Shown: piece after piece, positions 46,697-55,041 of the stretch
Layout of the letters: each line of letters starts with the position of its first letter
How positions within the stretch are numbered: the stretch's first letter is position 1
From: Hyphomicrobium sp.
GTDB lineage: Bacteria; Pseudomonadota; Alphaproteobacteria; Rhizobiales; Hyphomicrobiaceae
NCBI GenBank assembly: GCA_030148425.1
Contig: JASBTM010000012.1
Location: 1 to 64,000, forward strand
Reading direction: 5' to 3'
Length of the DNA: 64,000 bases
Notes under the pieces: generated by a model
What the model was told of the DNA's origin: nothing
The model's input: only the letters and a program-made list of their open reading frames with translations
Databases searched by the model: none
Translations under genes and position numbers: made by a program

Positions 46697-47425
46697 TTAC
46701 GGTTCGCGGCGTTCGAGCGATCTTATGCCTTCTGCAATCAACACGGCGTAAAGAGCGAGCACGAACCCCGACAGCATGTTGACCGACACAACGGCACTGA
46801 TGGCTTGCGCCAATGCCGGCTCGAACACCCATGACAGCATTCTGACGACAATCTCGTCGAAGCTCTGTTTCAAGAGGAACAAGAACTCGCTCGCCTGCTC
46901 CATGGTCGGCTTCGTGGGAAGATCGAACGCCGCGCGCTTGGCGAGTTCGGTGATGCCAGGCGCAGGCAGAAACGTCAGACCGGCGGAAAACAGAAGTCCG
47001 AGCGGCGCGGCGAGCCGAAAATAACCCCAGCGCAACGGCCGTGCCTTCAGCCGCTCCATCAGGACGCGCACGACCTGAACTCCGAGAAAGAGCGCGACCG
47101 CGAAGATGATGGCGACGAATTTCAACCGCTCCTGATCGGTACCGAGAAACGTCAGCAGGCCGACCACTCCGGCTAGGACGGCTTTCGTAACCGCTTCGAC
47201 GGTGCCAGCGGCGACGATGATGATGATCGAGCGGCCAGGCACACGGTCGAAATAAAAGGGAAACTCATACTTGAGGCGCGCGATTTCCAGCGCTGCGCCG
47301 ACGCCCAACGCTAGAAGCGCTGTTCCGCCCGCAAACAGCAGCGGCGCGGTAAAGCCGACCCACGCCACGGCGCAGATCGCCGCGAGCTCCAGCACCATCA
47401 ACAGACCGTTGAAGAGAATGTGCAT
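46697..47425 (-). CDS. Hypothetical integral membrane protein
   Basis: 242 residues from the ATG at 47425, which is preceded by AGGGGCGGGG. A longer frame to 47533 would overlap the upstream gene by 28 bases. It has about five or six hydrophobic segments (GLLMVLELAAICAVAWVGF, LLFAGGTALLALGVGAALEIA, IIIIVAAGTVEAVTKAVLAGVVGLLTFLG, FVAIIFAVALFLGVQVV, LGLLFSAGLTFLP, VNMLSGFVLALYAVLIA) with basic loops. I recognise no family. It lies between a secreted DUF2147 protein and a DUF2007 protein. Confidence 0.65.
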   Translation of the reverse strand: MHILFNGLLMVLELAAICAVAWVGFTAPLLFAGGTALLALGVGAALEIARLKYEFPFYFDRVPGRSIIIIVAAGTVEAVTKAVLAGVVGLLTFLGTDQERLKFVAIIFAVALFLGVQVVRVLMERLKARPLRWGYFRLAAPLGLLFSAGLTFLPAPGITELAKRAAFDLPTKPTMEQASEFLFLLKQSFDEIVVRMLSWVFEPALAQAISAVVSVNMLSGFVLALYAVLIAEGIRSLERREP

Positions 47426-47505
47426 CCCCGCCCCTGCTCCCATCGTGAGAGTAACAGAGACGTGGCGCGCGGCAACGGCCGTTTCATACGAACGGACGGG
47501 ATGGC

Positions 47506-48081
47506 TCAGCTCGTCGTCTTCGGCAGGGCGCACACCGCGTCGCCGCTGCGCGCCAGCCGGGCCTCGAACGGAAACGACCGGCGCATCAGCAAAAATTTCA
47601 GATCCGTAGCGCCGATCAGATGCAATTCCGGAAGACTGGCGTCCTTATCTGAATTCAGCCAGACTTGAACGGAATACGGCGCCGTGCGCTTGGCGAGTTC
47701 CACACGCCCCTTGAAGACGTGCCGATCCGACTCAGTGTCGGCCGCGAGATGAAGACCGACATCGCCGCACGAATTGTCGGCGTTGAGAGTTATTCCGCAC
47801 CAGCCGTCCTTGCAGGCGACAATGTCATAGGCCAACCGGCAGCCGTCGTCGTCACAGCCCTTCTCGTCGTCGGCGCGGCTGAAACCATAATTTTTTCCGA
47901 TCCATCGGCCAGCAAGAGACGGCGGAGCCGCGTCCGTCGCCGTTGCACTCTCCTCGCCCGCCGCCGCGAAACCGCCAAATCGAACCGCGATAATGCTGAC
48001 CGTCATGACCGATACGGCGATAAACGCCACAACCCTGCCGATGAAGGCCGCCCCGAACCCTGGACGGTTTGCGCTGCGCAT
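47506..48081 (-). CDS. Secreted DUF2147-like protein
   Basis: About 191 residues if it starts at the ATG at 48081, which gives a basic N-terminus, a hydrophobic stretch (VVAFIAVSVMTVSIIAV) and a cleavage-like FAAAG. ATGs at 48006 and further upstream are alternatives and none has a good ribosome site. The mature part, SLAGRWIGKNYGFSRA then CGITLNADNSCGDVG and PELHLIGATDLKFLLMRRSFPFEARL, resembles the lipocalin-like DUF2147 family and has several cysteines. Its start region overlaps that of the divergent DUF2306 gene. The function is unknown. Confidence 0.6.
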   Translation of the reverse strand: MRSANRPGFGAAFIGRVVAFIAVSVMTVSIIAVRFGGFAAAGEESATATDAAPPSLAGRWIGKNYGFSRADDEKGCDDDGCRLAYDIVACKDGWCGITLNADNSCGDVGLHLAADTESDRHVFKGRVELAKRTAPYSVQVWLNSDKDASLPELHLIGATDLKFLLMRRSFPFEARLARSGDAVCALPKTTS

Positions 48082-48664
48082 CGCAATTCTGTCGCTCGCC
48101 CTCGTCCTCATCATACCTATCGGCGTCGTCGCAATCGGATCGGGGCTCGGTGTCATTGCGCTGCCTTATCAAATGTTCGAACTCGCGAGCAGAGCGCCGG
48201 TTCTTTTTCCGGCACACATGCTCTCGTCGGCTCTGGCGCTTCTCCTTGCCCCTATCGTGATAGCAGCGCGGAAGCATCCGAAGTTTCACAGACCGCTCGG
48301 CCGGCTGTTGGGCGTCTTTGTGGTGATTGGTGGGCTGACGGCACTCCCCGTCGCTGTCATGAGCCATTCATCGATTGCGGCGCGGGCAGGCTTTTTCGTC
48401 CAAGGCGTCGTGTGGATCTCGCTGCTCGGCGCCGCTCTGCTCGCGATCCGGCAGCGAAACATTTCCCGGCATGCTCAGCTGATGGTGGCGATGGCTGCCG
48501 TGACGACCGGCGCCGTGTGGTTCCGTCTGATGACGGGCACGGCCATAATCCTAGAGCTGCCGTTCGAACCCATCTATGGCTTTGCGGCCTGGGCCGGCTG
48601 GATGCTGCCGCTCGCCGTCGTTACCTTCAATCCGAGGCTCGTTACGGCCGTTCTTGCGAGATAG
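47993..48664 (+). CDS. DUF2306-family membrane protein
   Basis: Up to 223 residues. Starts at 47993, 48005 and 48041 are possible; the last (MKAAPNPGRFALRIAIL) leaves the first membrane segment intact and avoids some overlap with the divergent gene. It has six hydrophobic segments, with HKPFHR-type HPKFHRPLGRLLG, HSSIAAR and RHAQLMVAMAAVTTGAVWFR, the conserved histidines and arginines of DUF2306 (predicted membrane protein, possibly haem-binding). The role is not known. Confidence 0.75.
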   Translation: MLTVMTDTAINATTLPMKAAPNPGRFALRIAILSLALVLIIPIGVVAIGSGLGVIALPYQMFELASRAPVLFPAHMLSSALALLLAPIVIAARKHPKFHRPLGRLLGVFVVIGGLTALPVAVMSHSSIAARAGFFVQGVVWISLLGAALLAIRQRNISRHAQLMVAMAAVTTGAVWFRLMTGTAIILELPFEPIYGFAAWAGWMLPLAVVTFNPRLVTAVLAR

Positions 48665-48734
48665 CCGCAGGTAGGGCTCTCGTCGATCTTCGCCGTGTCA
48701 GCTAGTGTCCGCCCCGTCGCAAATGAGGACGGAC

Positions 48735-49649
48735 ATGGCGGATACGATGAAACCTTCGCGCGATATCTCGCGTCTCATCGAAATCATGGTGGCGCTGCGC
48801 ACACCCGTGACGGGCTGCCCCTGGGACCTGGAGCAGACATTCGAGTCCATCGCGCCCTACACCATCGAGGAAGCGTATGAGGTCGCCGATGCGATCGAGC
48901 GTCGCGATCTTGCCGACCTCAAGGACGAGCTTGGCGATCTGCTTTTGCAAGTCGTCTATCATTCGCGAATGGCGGAGGAGCAAGGCGCGTTCGCTTTCGG
49001 CGATGTTGTGGAAGCCGTGACGAAGAAGATGATCCGTCGTCACCCGCATGTGTTCGGCGACGGTTCCGCGCGCGATCCATCGGCTGTGAAGGCGACCTGG
49101 GACCAGCTCAAGGCGGAAGAGCGCGCCGAGAAGGCAGCCGAGAGGCTCCGTCTTTCCGGAACGAATGCTGCTCCGCCTTCCGGCCCCGTCACCCTGGCCG
49201 ACATTCCCACGACGCTCCCTGCCCTGACGCGCGCCATCAAGTTGCAGCACAAAGCCGCGAAGGTCGGATTCGATTGGCCGGATCTGCTGCCTGTCTTCGA
49301 CAAACTAAAGGAAGAGATCCAGGAGTTTGAAGAAGTCGCGCTACCTCTCGACCCTAGGGGAGAGGGGAGCCGGACGACGGACGACGCGCCTTCCGGCCAG
49401 CTCGCAGAACGCGAGTCGGAAGGCGCAATCAAAGAAGAATTCGGAGACATCCTGTTCGTGATGGCGAACATCGCGCGGCATCTGAATATCGATCCGGAAG
49501 CCGCTTTGCGCGGCGCTAATCAGAAGTTTGTCCGCAGGTTCGCGCATATCGAAGCGACGCTGGCCGAGCGTGGCAAGACACCATCGCAATCGACGCTCGT
49601 CGAGATGGATGCGCTTTGGGACGACGCGAAGGCGCGAGAGAAAAGCTAG
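48735..49649 (+). CDS. mazG: Nucleoside triphosphate pyrophosphohydrolase MazG
   Basis: 304 residues from the ATG at 48735 with GAGGA spaced 5 bases; longer starts at 48705 and 48723 exist. It has two MazG domains. The first has CPWDLEQTFESIAPYTIEEAYEVADAIE and LKDELGDLLLQVVYHSRMAEE; the second has KVGFDWPDLLPVFDKLKEEIQEFEE and IKEEFGDILFVMANIARHLNIDPE. The EExxE-D metal motifs are intact in both. An Asp/Arg/Ser-rich loop is inserted in the second domain (DPRGEGSRTTDDAPSG). It clears aberrant NTPs. It converges on the next gene with a 4-base stop overlap. Confidence 0.94.
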   Translation: MADTMKPSRDISRLIEIMVALRTPVTGCPWDLEQTFESIAPYTIEEAYEVADAIERRDLADLKDELGDLLLQVVYHSRMAEEQGAFAFGDVVEAVTKKMIRRHPHVFGDGSARDPSAVKATWDQLKAEERAEKAAERLRLSGTNAAPPSGPVTLADIPTTLPALTRAIKLQHKAAKVGFDWPDLLPVFDKLKEEIQEFEEVALPLDPRGEGSRTTDDAPSGQLAERESEGAIKEEFGDILFVMANIARHLNIDPEAALRGANQKFVRRFAHIEATLAERGKTPSQSTLVEMDALWDDAKAREKS

Positions 49650-50875
49650 CGCCCGTTCGCCGAACGGATGTGTTGCGCGATATGCTCCGGGCGGAAGCCA
49701 AGTCCCAACAAGCGCGCCGTAAATCGTGACAGGAAAGGAAACGCCGACACCAGCCGCACGAACAACGGCGGTGTGAGCGTCCCTTTCGCGCCGAGTGCTT
49801 TTGAAATCACGCTGTTCTGAATAGCGAGCTGCAGGCGCTGGGTCGCGACGGTTGGAAATGTGCGGCGCGACTGGATGGCTCTCAAATCGCTCATCTGCAG
49901 ATCGCCCTCTTTCAAAGGCTGCCAGAGCCGGTTCGCCGCCGCGACCGCATCCTGAACCGCGAGGTTGATGCCGACGCCGCCAACGGGGCTCATCGCGTGC
50001 GCGGCATCGCCGATGCAGAGAAAGCCTGGCTTCGTCCACGTTTTCAGGCGGTCGACGGCGACCGTCAGCAGCTTGACCTGATCCCAATCAGGAATGTCTT
50101 TTGCGCGCGCTGGATCGAAGGGAAGAAGCGCTCCCACGGACTTTTGGAATGCCGCAAGCCCGGCTGCTCGTATCTCCGCATCCTGGCCCTTCGGAATGAC
50201 GTACGCGCACTGCCAATAGTCGCCGCGCTGAAGCATGATGAAGATATGCCCGGCGTCGAAGCGGCCTTGAGTTTCCGCCGTGTCGGTCGGAAGCCTCGGC
50301 AGGCGGAACCACATCACGTCCATCGGCGCGCCGAAGCTCTCGCTCGCAAAACCAGCTGCTTCCCGCAGCGTGCTGTGGCGGCCGTCGGCGGCGACCACGA
50401 GATCGGCTTTGATCGTGATCGGTCCGGAGGGAGAATTCGCCGTTACGCCGGTTACGCGGTCGCCATCGTAGATGAGGCCTGTCGCTTCCGTGCCCATCTT
50501 CAGATCGAAGCTCGGATACGCTCGGCCTTTCCCGGCGAGGAAGTTCAGGAAATCCCATTGCGGCATCAGCGCCATGAACTTCGTCGTGATAGGCAGATGG
50601 GTGAAATCCGCCATCTCGACCCGCGTATCGCCGAACTGCATGAACAGACGCTGCGTTTCCTGATGGGGAAGCTTCAGAAACTCGCCAAGCCAGCCGAGTT
50701 CTTCCATCATTCGCAAGGTCGAGGGATGGATCGTGTCGCCGCGAAAATCGCGGAAGAAATCGGCATGCTTTTCGAGGACGCAAACCTCGACGCCCGCACG
50801 CGCCAGAAGCACGCCAAGCATCATGCCCGCCGGTCCGCCACCCGTGATGCAACATGCGACGCGCTGTTGATCCAT
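49646..50875 (-). CDS. FAD-dependent monooxygenase (PHBH-fold)
   Basis: 409 residues. The dinucleotide motif TGGGPAGMMLGVLLARAGV, the FAD/NAD(P)H DG motif VVAADGRHSTLREAAG (about 160) and GDAAHAMSPVGGVGINLAVQDA (about 285) define the aromatic/ubiquinone hydroxylase flavoprotein group. FRGDTIHPSTLRMMEELGW is the substrate-domain entry. The substrate is not predictable. It is not convincingly UbiH or UbiF. It follows hflX by 11 bases and may be the tail of that transcript. Confidence 0.88.
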   Translation of the reverse strand: MDQQRVACCITGGGPAGMMLGVLLARAGVEVCVLEKHADFFRDFRGDTIHPSTLRMMEELGWLGEFLKLPHQETQRLFMQFGDTRVEMADFTHLPITTKFMALMPQWDFLNFLAGKGRAYPSFDLKMGTEATGLIYDGDRVTGVTANSPSGPITIKADLVVAADGRHSTLREAAGFASESFGAPMDVMWFRLPRLPTDTAETQGRFDAGHIFIMLQRGDYWQCAYVIPKGQDAEIRAAGLAAFQKSVGALLPFDPARAKDIPDWDQVKLLTVAVDRLKTWTKPGFLCIGDAAHAMSPVGGVGINLAVQDAVAAANRLWQPLKEGDLQMSDLRAIQSRRTFPTVATQRLQLAIQNSVISKALGAKGTLTPPLFVRLVSAFPFLSRFTARLLGLGFRPEHIAQHIRSANGR

Positions 50876-50886
50876 GAGGATCGACC

Positions 50887-52299
50887 TTAGACGGATATTC
50901 CGTTCTTGCGAAGCTGTCCGATGACGCGTTCTTTCTTTTCGCTCGGAATACGCAGGCGCAGCTCGATCGAGCCATCCTTGCGCGCCTCGCGGGTCAGCAC
51001 GTCGGCAGTCTCATGCAGCCAGTTGAGAAGCGCGCCTGCGCTACCAGGTACTATGACGTCAATGATCTGGTCCGTTGCGCCGAGCCGGGTGTCGATCGTC
51101 TCCAGCAGCGGCGTTATCCCCTCGCCCGTACCGGCGGAGACGAGAACGGGCGGACGCGCGTTCCGCAATCCCTCGTGTTGTAGCTCACTCAGGCGCTCAG
51201 GCGACAGCAGATCGATTTTGTTCCAGACTTCCAGGATATTGCTTTCGACCGGAAGCGTGTCGATACCGAGATCGGCCAGAACCTTCTCGACGTCTTCCGC
51301 TTGGGCGTCCGTCTCTTCATGCGCGATGTCGCGAACGTGCAGGATCAGATCGGCCTCGACGACCTCTTCGAGCGTGGCCCTGAAAGCGGCGACGAGCATC
51401 GTCGGCAGGTCGGAGATGAATCCGACCGTGTCGGACAGAATGATACGGCGCGCGCTCGGCAGCTTCACTTCGCGCATCGTCGGGTCGAGCGTCGCGAACA
51501 CCTGATCCATCGCGACGACACCCGCGCCGGTGATCTTGTTGAAGAGCGTCGATTTCCCGGCGTTCGTGTAGCCGACGATGGCAACGATCGGATACGGCAC
51601 CTTGCGCCGCCCCTTGCGATGCAGATCGCGGGTTTTAGCGACGTCGGCGAGGTCCTTCTTGATCGCGTCGATACGATCCTGAAGCATGCGGCGGTCGAGT
51701 TCGATCTGCGCTTCGCCCGGACCGCCGAGAAAGCCGCCGCCGCCGCGCTGGCGTTCCAAATGCGTCCACGCGCGTACGAGCCGCCCCTTCTGGTACGTCA
51801 GATGTGCGAGTTCGACTTGGAGCACGCCTTCGCGTGTCCGCGCGCGTTCGCCGAAGATTTCGAGAATGAGACCGGTGCGGTCGAGAACTTTGGCGTTCCA
51901 CGCCTTCTCGAGATTTCGCTGCTGCACCGGCGAAATATTGTAGTCGACGACGACGAGGCCGATCTCGAGTTCGGCGACGCGTTCCTTGAGTTCCTCGACC
52001 TTGCCCGATCCGAGAAGGGTCGACGGCCGTGGCTCGGCGACCGGAACGATCATCGCATCGATAATGTCGAGATCGATGGCTTCCGCGAGACCGACCGCCT
52101 CGGCCAATCTATTTTCCGGGCTATGGATGGAAGCGTCGGGCTTCGCCGCTGCGCGACCTTTCGGCTGACGCTTCATCACGGGCACAACAACGAGCGTCCG
52201 CGTTCTCGGTGCTCGCGTCTCTTCGGAGGCCCGCCGACGTTTGCGCTTCCCCTCGCCTTCGCGCTTTTCGTCTTCGTCATCTGTGGGACGCGCGATCAA
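50887..52299 (-). CDS. hflX: Ribosome-associated GTPase HflX
   Basis: 470 residues starting at a TTG that overlaps the hfq stop (TTGA), with GAGAG 10 bases upstream, so translation is probably coupled. An Arg/Lys/Glu-rich N-terminus precedes the HflX domain ([52 protein letters not shown]). The G domain has GYTNAGKST (G1), DTVGF (G3) and NKIDLL (G4). It splits stalled or hibernating ribosomes. hfq-hflX adjacency is conserved. Confidence 0.94.
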   Translation of the reverse strand: MIARPTDDEDEKREGEGKRKRRRASEETRAPRTRTLVVVPVMKRQPKGRAAAKPDASIHSPENRLAEAVGLAEAIDLDIIDAMIVPVAEPRPSTLLGSGKVEELKERVAELEIGLVVVDYNISPVQQRNLEKAWNAKVLDRTGLILEIFGERARTREGVLQVELAHLTYQKGRLVRAWTHLERQRGGGGFLGGPGEAQIELDRRMLQDRIDAIKKDLADVAKTRDLHRKGRRKVPYPIVAIVGYTNAGKSTLFNKITGAGVVAMDQVFATLDPTMREVKLPSARRIILSDTVGFISDLPTMLVAAFRATLEEVVEADLILHVRDIAHEETDAQAEDVEKVLADLGIDTLPVESNILEVWNKIDLLSPERLSELQHEGLRNARPPVLVSAGTGEGITPLLETIDTRLGATDQIIDVIVPGSAGALLNWLHETADVLTREARKDGSIELRLRIPSEKKERVIGQLRKNGISV

Positions 52300-52544
52300 C
52301 CGGCGCCGCTCTCGTCCTGATCGTTGAGATTGACCGGTCCGCCGGGCATGATCGTCGAGATGGCGTGCTTGTAGACAAGCTGCGAATGACCGTCACGGCG
52401 CAGAAGCACGCAGAAATTATCGAACCAGCTGACGATGCCTTGAAGCTTCACGCCGTTGATGAGGAAAATCGTAAGTGGCGTTTTATTCTTGCGGACGTAA
52501 TTGAGAAACGTGTCCTGCAGATTTTGTGGTTTTTCGGCCGCCAT
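52296..52544 (-). CDS. hfq: RNA chaperone Hfq
   Basis: 82 residues. Sm1 motif [28 protein letters not shown] and Sm2 YKHAIST are conserved, as are the proximal-face Gln (LQD) and the rim residues. The start at 52544 is chosen by family; the frame continues upstream to 52655 without similarity. It anneals sRNAs with mRNAs. The 185 bp upstream separates it from dat, so it may have its own promoter, though I could not locate one with confidence. Confidence 0.98.
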   Translation of the reverse strand: MAAEKPQNLQDTFLNYVRKNKTPLTIFLINGVKLQGIVSWFDNFCVLLRRDGHSQLVYKHAISTIMPGGPVNLNDQDESGAG

Positions 52545-52729
52545 TTTTGTTGTCCGTTTATTATGTCGCCGTCTTGAGAGAGGCGCCCTATCTGAAACGC
52601 GTGGCGCCGTCACGTTTGAAAAGTAACGAAGCGCCCCAGCGGTTTCGATTTTCACCGGGGGTGCGATGTCTATCGAAGCGACGGCACTCTACATCCATTG
52701 ATGCCTCACACAATGCGGCAACGTTCGCA

Positions 52730-53593
52730 CTACCCCGCTGAAATTTCAGCAACATGATGAAATCTCAAGCGCAAGCGGTGGGCCAATGGCCCGGGCTTGC
52801 CGTCCCCAACCGGGACGCCGTCAATCGTGACCACCGGCATGACGATATTCGTAGCCGACGTAACAAAAGCTTCCCGTGATCGCAAAGCTTCCGCTTTGCT
52901 AAAGGCCCGTTCCTCGATTTTTAAGCCTTCTAATTTCGCGGCATCCATGACCGTCGCGCGGGTGACGCCCGGCAGAATCTGCGGATCGAGCGGATGAGTA
53001 ACGAGCGTTCCGTCCGCCGTTACGATCCAGGCGTTGCTCGACGCCCCCTCTGTCACATTTCCTTGAGCATCGACGAACCAGGCCTCTTTCGCCCCGTTTT
53101 CGCGCGCTTCGTCCTTGGCGAGAACGGCCGGGAGCAGCATCACGGTCTTGATATCGCAGCGCCCCCAGCGGTTCTCTGGAATGGTTTTAACACCGATACC
53201 CGTCTCGGCCAGCACCGCCGACCAGCCTTTGCGCTGAGATCGAGCAAGCACGACGAGCGTCGGGGGCGTTCCGGCAGGCGGCAGCGCGAAATCCCTCGGC
53301 CCTGCGCCACGTGTCACCTGCATGTAGACGATGCCATAGCGGACGCGATTGCGGCGGATCACTTGATCGATGATCAGCATGAGCGCTGCGTCAGACATCG
53401 GGGCCGGAATTCTGAGTTCGCGGAGTGAACGGGCCAGTCGCGCGAGATGGCGTGTCGCGTCAACGAGGCGGCCATCCAGAACCTCGATGACCTCATAGAT
53501 GGCGTCTGCAAATTGAAAGCCGCGGTCCTCGACATGGACTGCGGCTTCCTCATAGCGCTTGTAAGCGCCATTGACGTAGACGATGCGGGTCAC
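52730..53593 (-). CDS. dat: D-amino-acid (D-alanine) aminotransferase
   Basis: 287 residues starting at GTG (53593). Class IV fold: VEDRGFQFADAIYEV near the N-terminus, PLP lysine in RCDIKTVMLLPAVLAK (about 145), EGASSNAWIV and LPGVTRATVM, the usual IlvE/Dat signatures. R-x-Y/D substrate motifs (RNRVRYGIVYMQVTRGAGPR) favour D-alanine aminotransferase over the branched-chain enzyme. It is 15 bases from ntrX and upstream of hfq, a frequent alphaproteobacterial arrangement. Confidence 0.9.
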   Translation of the reverse strand: MTRIVYVNGAYKRYEEAAVHVEDRGFQFADAIYEVIEVLDGRLVDATRHLARLARSLRELRIPAPMSDAALMLIIDQVIRRNRVRYGIVYMQVTRGAGPRDFALPPAGTPPTLVVLARSQRKGWSAVLAETGIGVKTIPENRWGRCDIKTVMLLPAVLAKDEARENGAKEAWFVDAQGNVTEGASSNAWIVTADGTLVTHPLDPQILPGVTRATVMDAAKLEGLKIEERAFSKAEALRSREAFVTSATNIVMPVVTIDGVPVGDGKPGPLAHRLRLRFHHVAEISAG

Positions 53594-53608
53594 GATGGCT
53601 CGCTCCGG

Positions 53609-55009
53609 CTAGGACGCCGACCGGAGATCGCCGCTGCGCTGCTCGGACGAAACGCCCAGCGCCCGGAGTTTGCGATGAAGCGCGGACCGCTCCATGCCGA
53701 CGAACTCGGCTGTGCGGGAAATATTCCCGCCGAAGCGGTTGATCTGGGCGAGCAGATATTCGCGCTCGAAGATTTCGCGCGCCTCGCGGAGCGGAAGCGA
53801 CATCAGGTGCTCCGCGCCGCCGTTGACGGGAAGCGGCACGTTCGATCCGATTTCTTCGGGCAGCATGTCGGCGGTGATGGCGGCGCTCGAATCCCCTCCG
53901 GCGAGGATCAGAAGCCGCTCGACGTTGTTGCGAAGCTCGCGGACGTTTCCGGGCCAATCGTGGGCCTGAAGCACGGCGATGGCGTCCTCCCCGATCCGCC
54001 GCGGCGCGAGGCCCGACGTCTGGGCAACCTGGCCGATGAAGTACTGGATCAGTTCCGGAATATCCTCGCGCCGCTCAGCAAGGCTGGGCACGCGCAACGT
54101 GACGACGTTCAAGCGATGATAGAGATCTTCGCGGAAGCGGCCTTCGCGGATGTCCTGTTCCAGATCTCGCGATGTCGAGGAAATGATGCGAACATCGACC
54201 GACACCTTCTGTGAGCCGCCGAGGCGCAGGAATTTCTGCTCGACGAGCACGCGCAGGATCTTGCCTTGCGTCTCCATCGGCATATCCGCGACTTCGTCGA
54301 TATAGAGCGTGCCAGTGTGGGATTCTTCGAGCGCGCCGACCTTACGCGGTCCCCCGGTGCGGTCTTCGGTGCCGAACAGCTCGTCCTCGACCCTATCCGG
54401 CACCATCGCAGCCGCGTTCAGAACGACAAACGGCCCGTCGGCGCGAAGCGACTTCTGGTGCAGGACACGCGCGGCGAGTTCCTTGCCGGTACCCGACGCA
54501 CCGCGCAGCATGATGCGGCTGTTGGTCGGCCCGGCCTTGTCGATATTGTTCTTGAGCTGATTGATCGCTGGCGATTTGCCGATCATGTCGGCCGATACGA
54601 CCGAGCGCTCTTTCAGCTCCTTCACCTCACGTTTCAACTGCGAGGCTTCGAGCGCGCGCAGGGCGACCAGCACGAGACGATCCGATTTGAACGGCTTTTC
54701 GATGTAATCGTAGGCACCGCGCTTGATCGCGGTCACGGCCGTTTCGATATTGCCATGGCCCGAAATGATGACAACCGGCAGATCCGGATAGGTGCGCTTC
54801 ATCACGGTCAGAACTTCGAGACCGTCGAGGCGGCTTCCCTGAAGCCAGATGTCGAGAATGACGAGATGCGGCTTGCGGTCCTCGATCGCTCTCAGCGCCT
54901 CGTCGCTGTCGCGCGCAAGACGTGTCCGATGACCCTCGTCCTGCAGGATGCCGGCGACCAGATCCCGGATATCGGCCTCGTCGTCGACAATCAATATATC
55001 AGCTGACAT
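53609..55009 (-). CDS. ntrX: Response regulator NtrX
   Basis: 466 residues. Receiver domain with DDE acidic pocket and phospho-Asp 53 in VILDIWLQG. The AAA+ domain has Walker A GASGTGKELAARVLH and Walker B GTLYIDEVADMP. Between them, where NtrC has GAFTGA, this protein reads RTGGPRKVGALEE, so the sigma-54 contact loop is missing. The C-terminal Fis-type helix-turn-helix is GGNISRTAEFVGMERSALHRKL. It is the partner of the adjacent NtrY kinase and acts on respiratory, nitrogen or envelope genes in relatives. Confidence 0.95.
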   Translation of the reverse strand: MSADILIVDDEADIRDLVAGILQDEGHRTRLARDSDEALRAIEDRKPHLVILDIWLQGSRLDGLEVLTVMKRTYPDLPVVIISGHGNIETAVTAIKRGAYDYIEKPFKSDRLVLVALRALEASQLKREVKELKERSVVSADMIGKSPAINQLKNNIDKAGPTNSRIMLRGASGTGKELAARVLHQKSLRADGPFVVLNAAAMVPDRVEDELFGTEDRTGGPRKVGALEESHTGTLYIDEVADMPMETQGKILRVLVEQKFLRLGGSQKVSVDVRIISSTSRDLEQDIREGRFREDLYHRLNVVTLRVPSLAERREDIPELIQYFIGQVAQTSGLAPRRIGEDAIAVLQAHDWPGNVRELRNNVERLLILAGGDSSAAITADMLPEEIGSNVPLPVNGGAEHLMSLPLREAREIFEREYLLAQINRFGGNISRTAEFVGMERSALHRKLRALGVSSEQRSGDLRSAS

Positions 55010-55041
55010 TGCTGCGCTCCTGGGGGGTTAAGCGTTTCATA

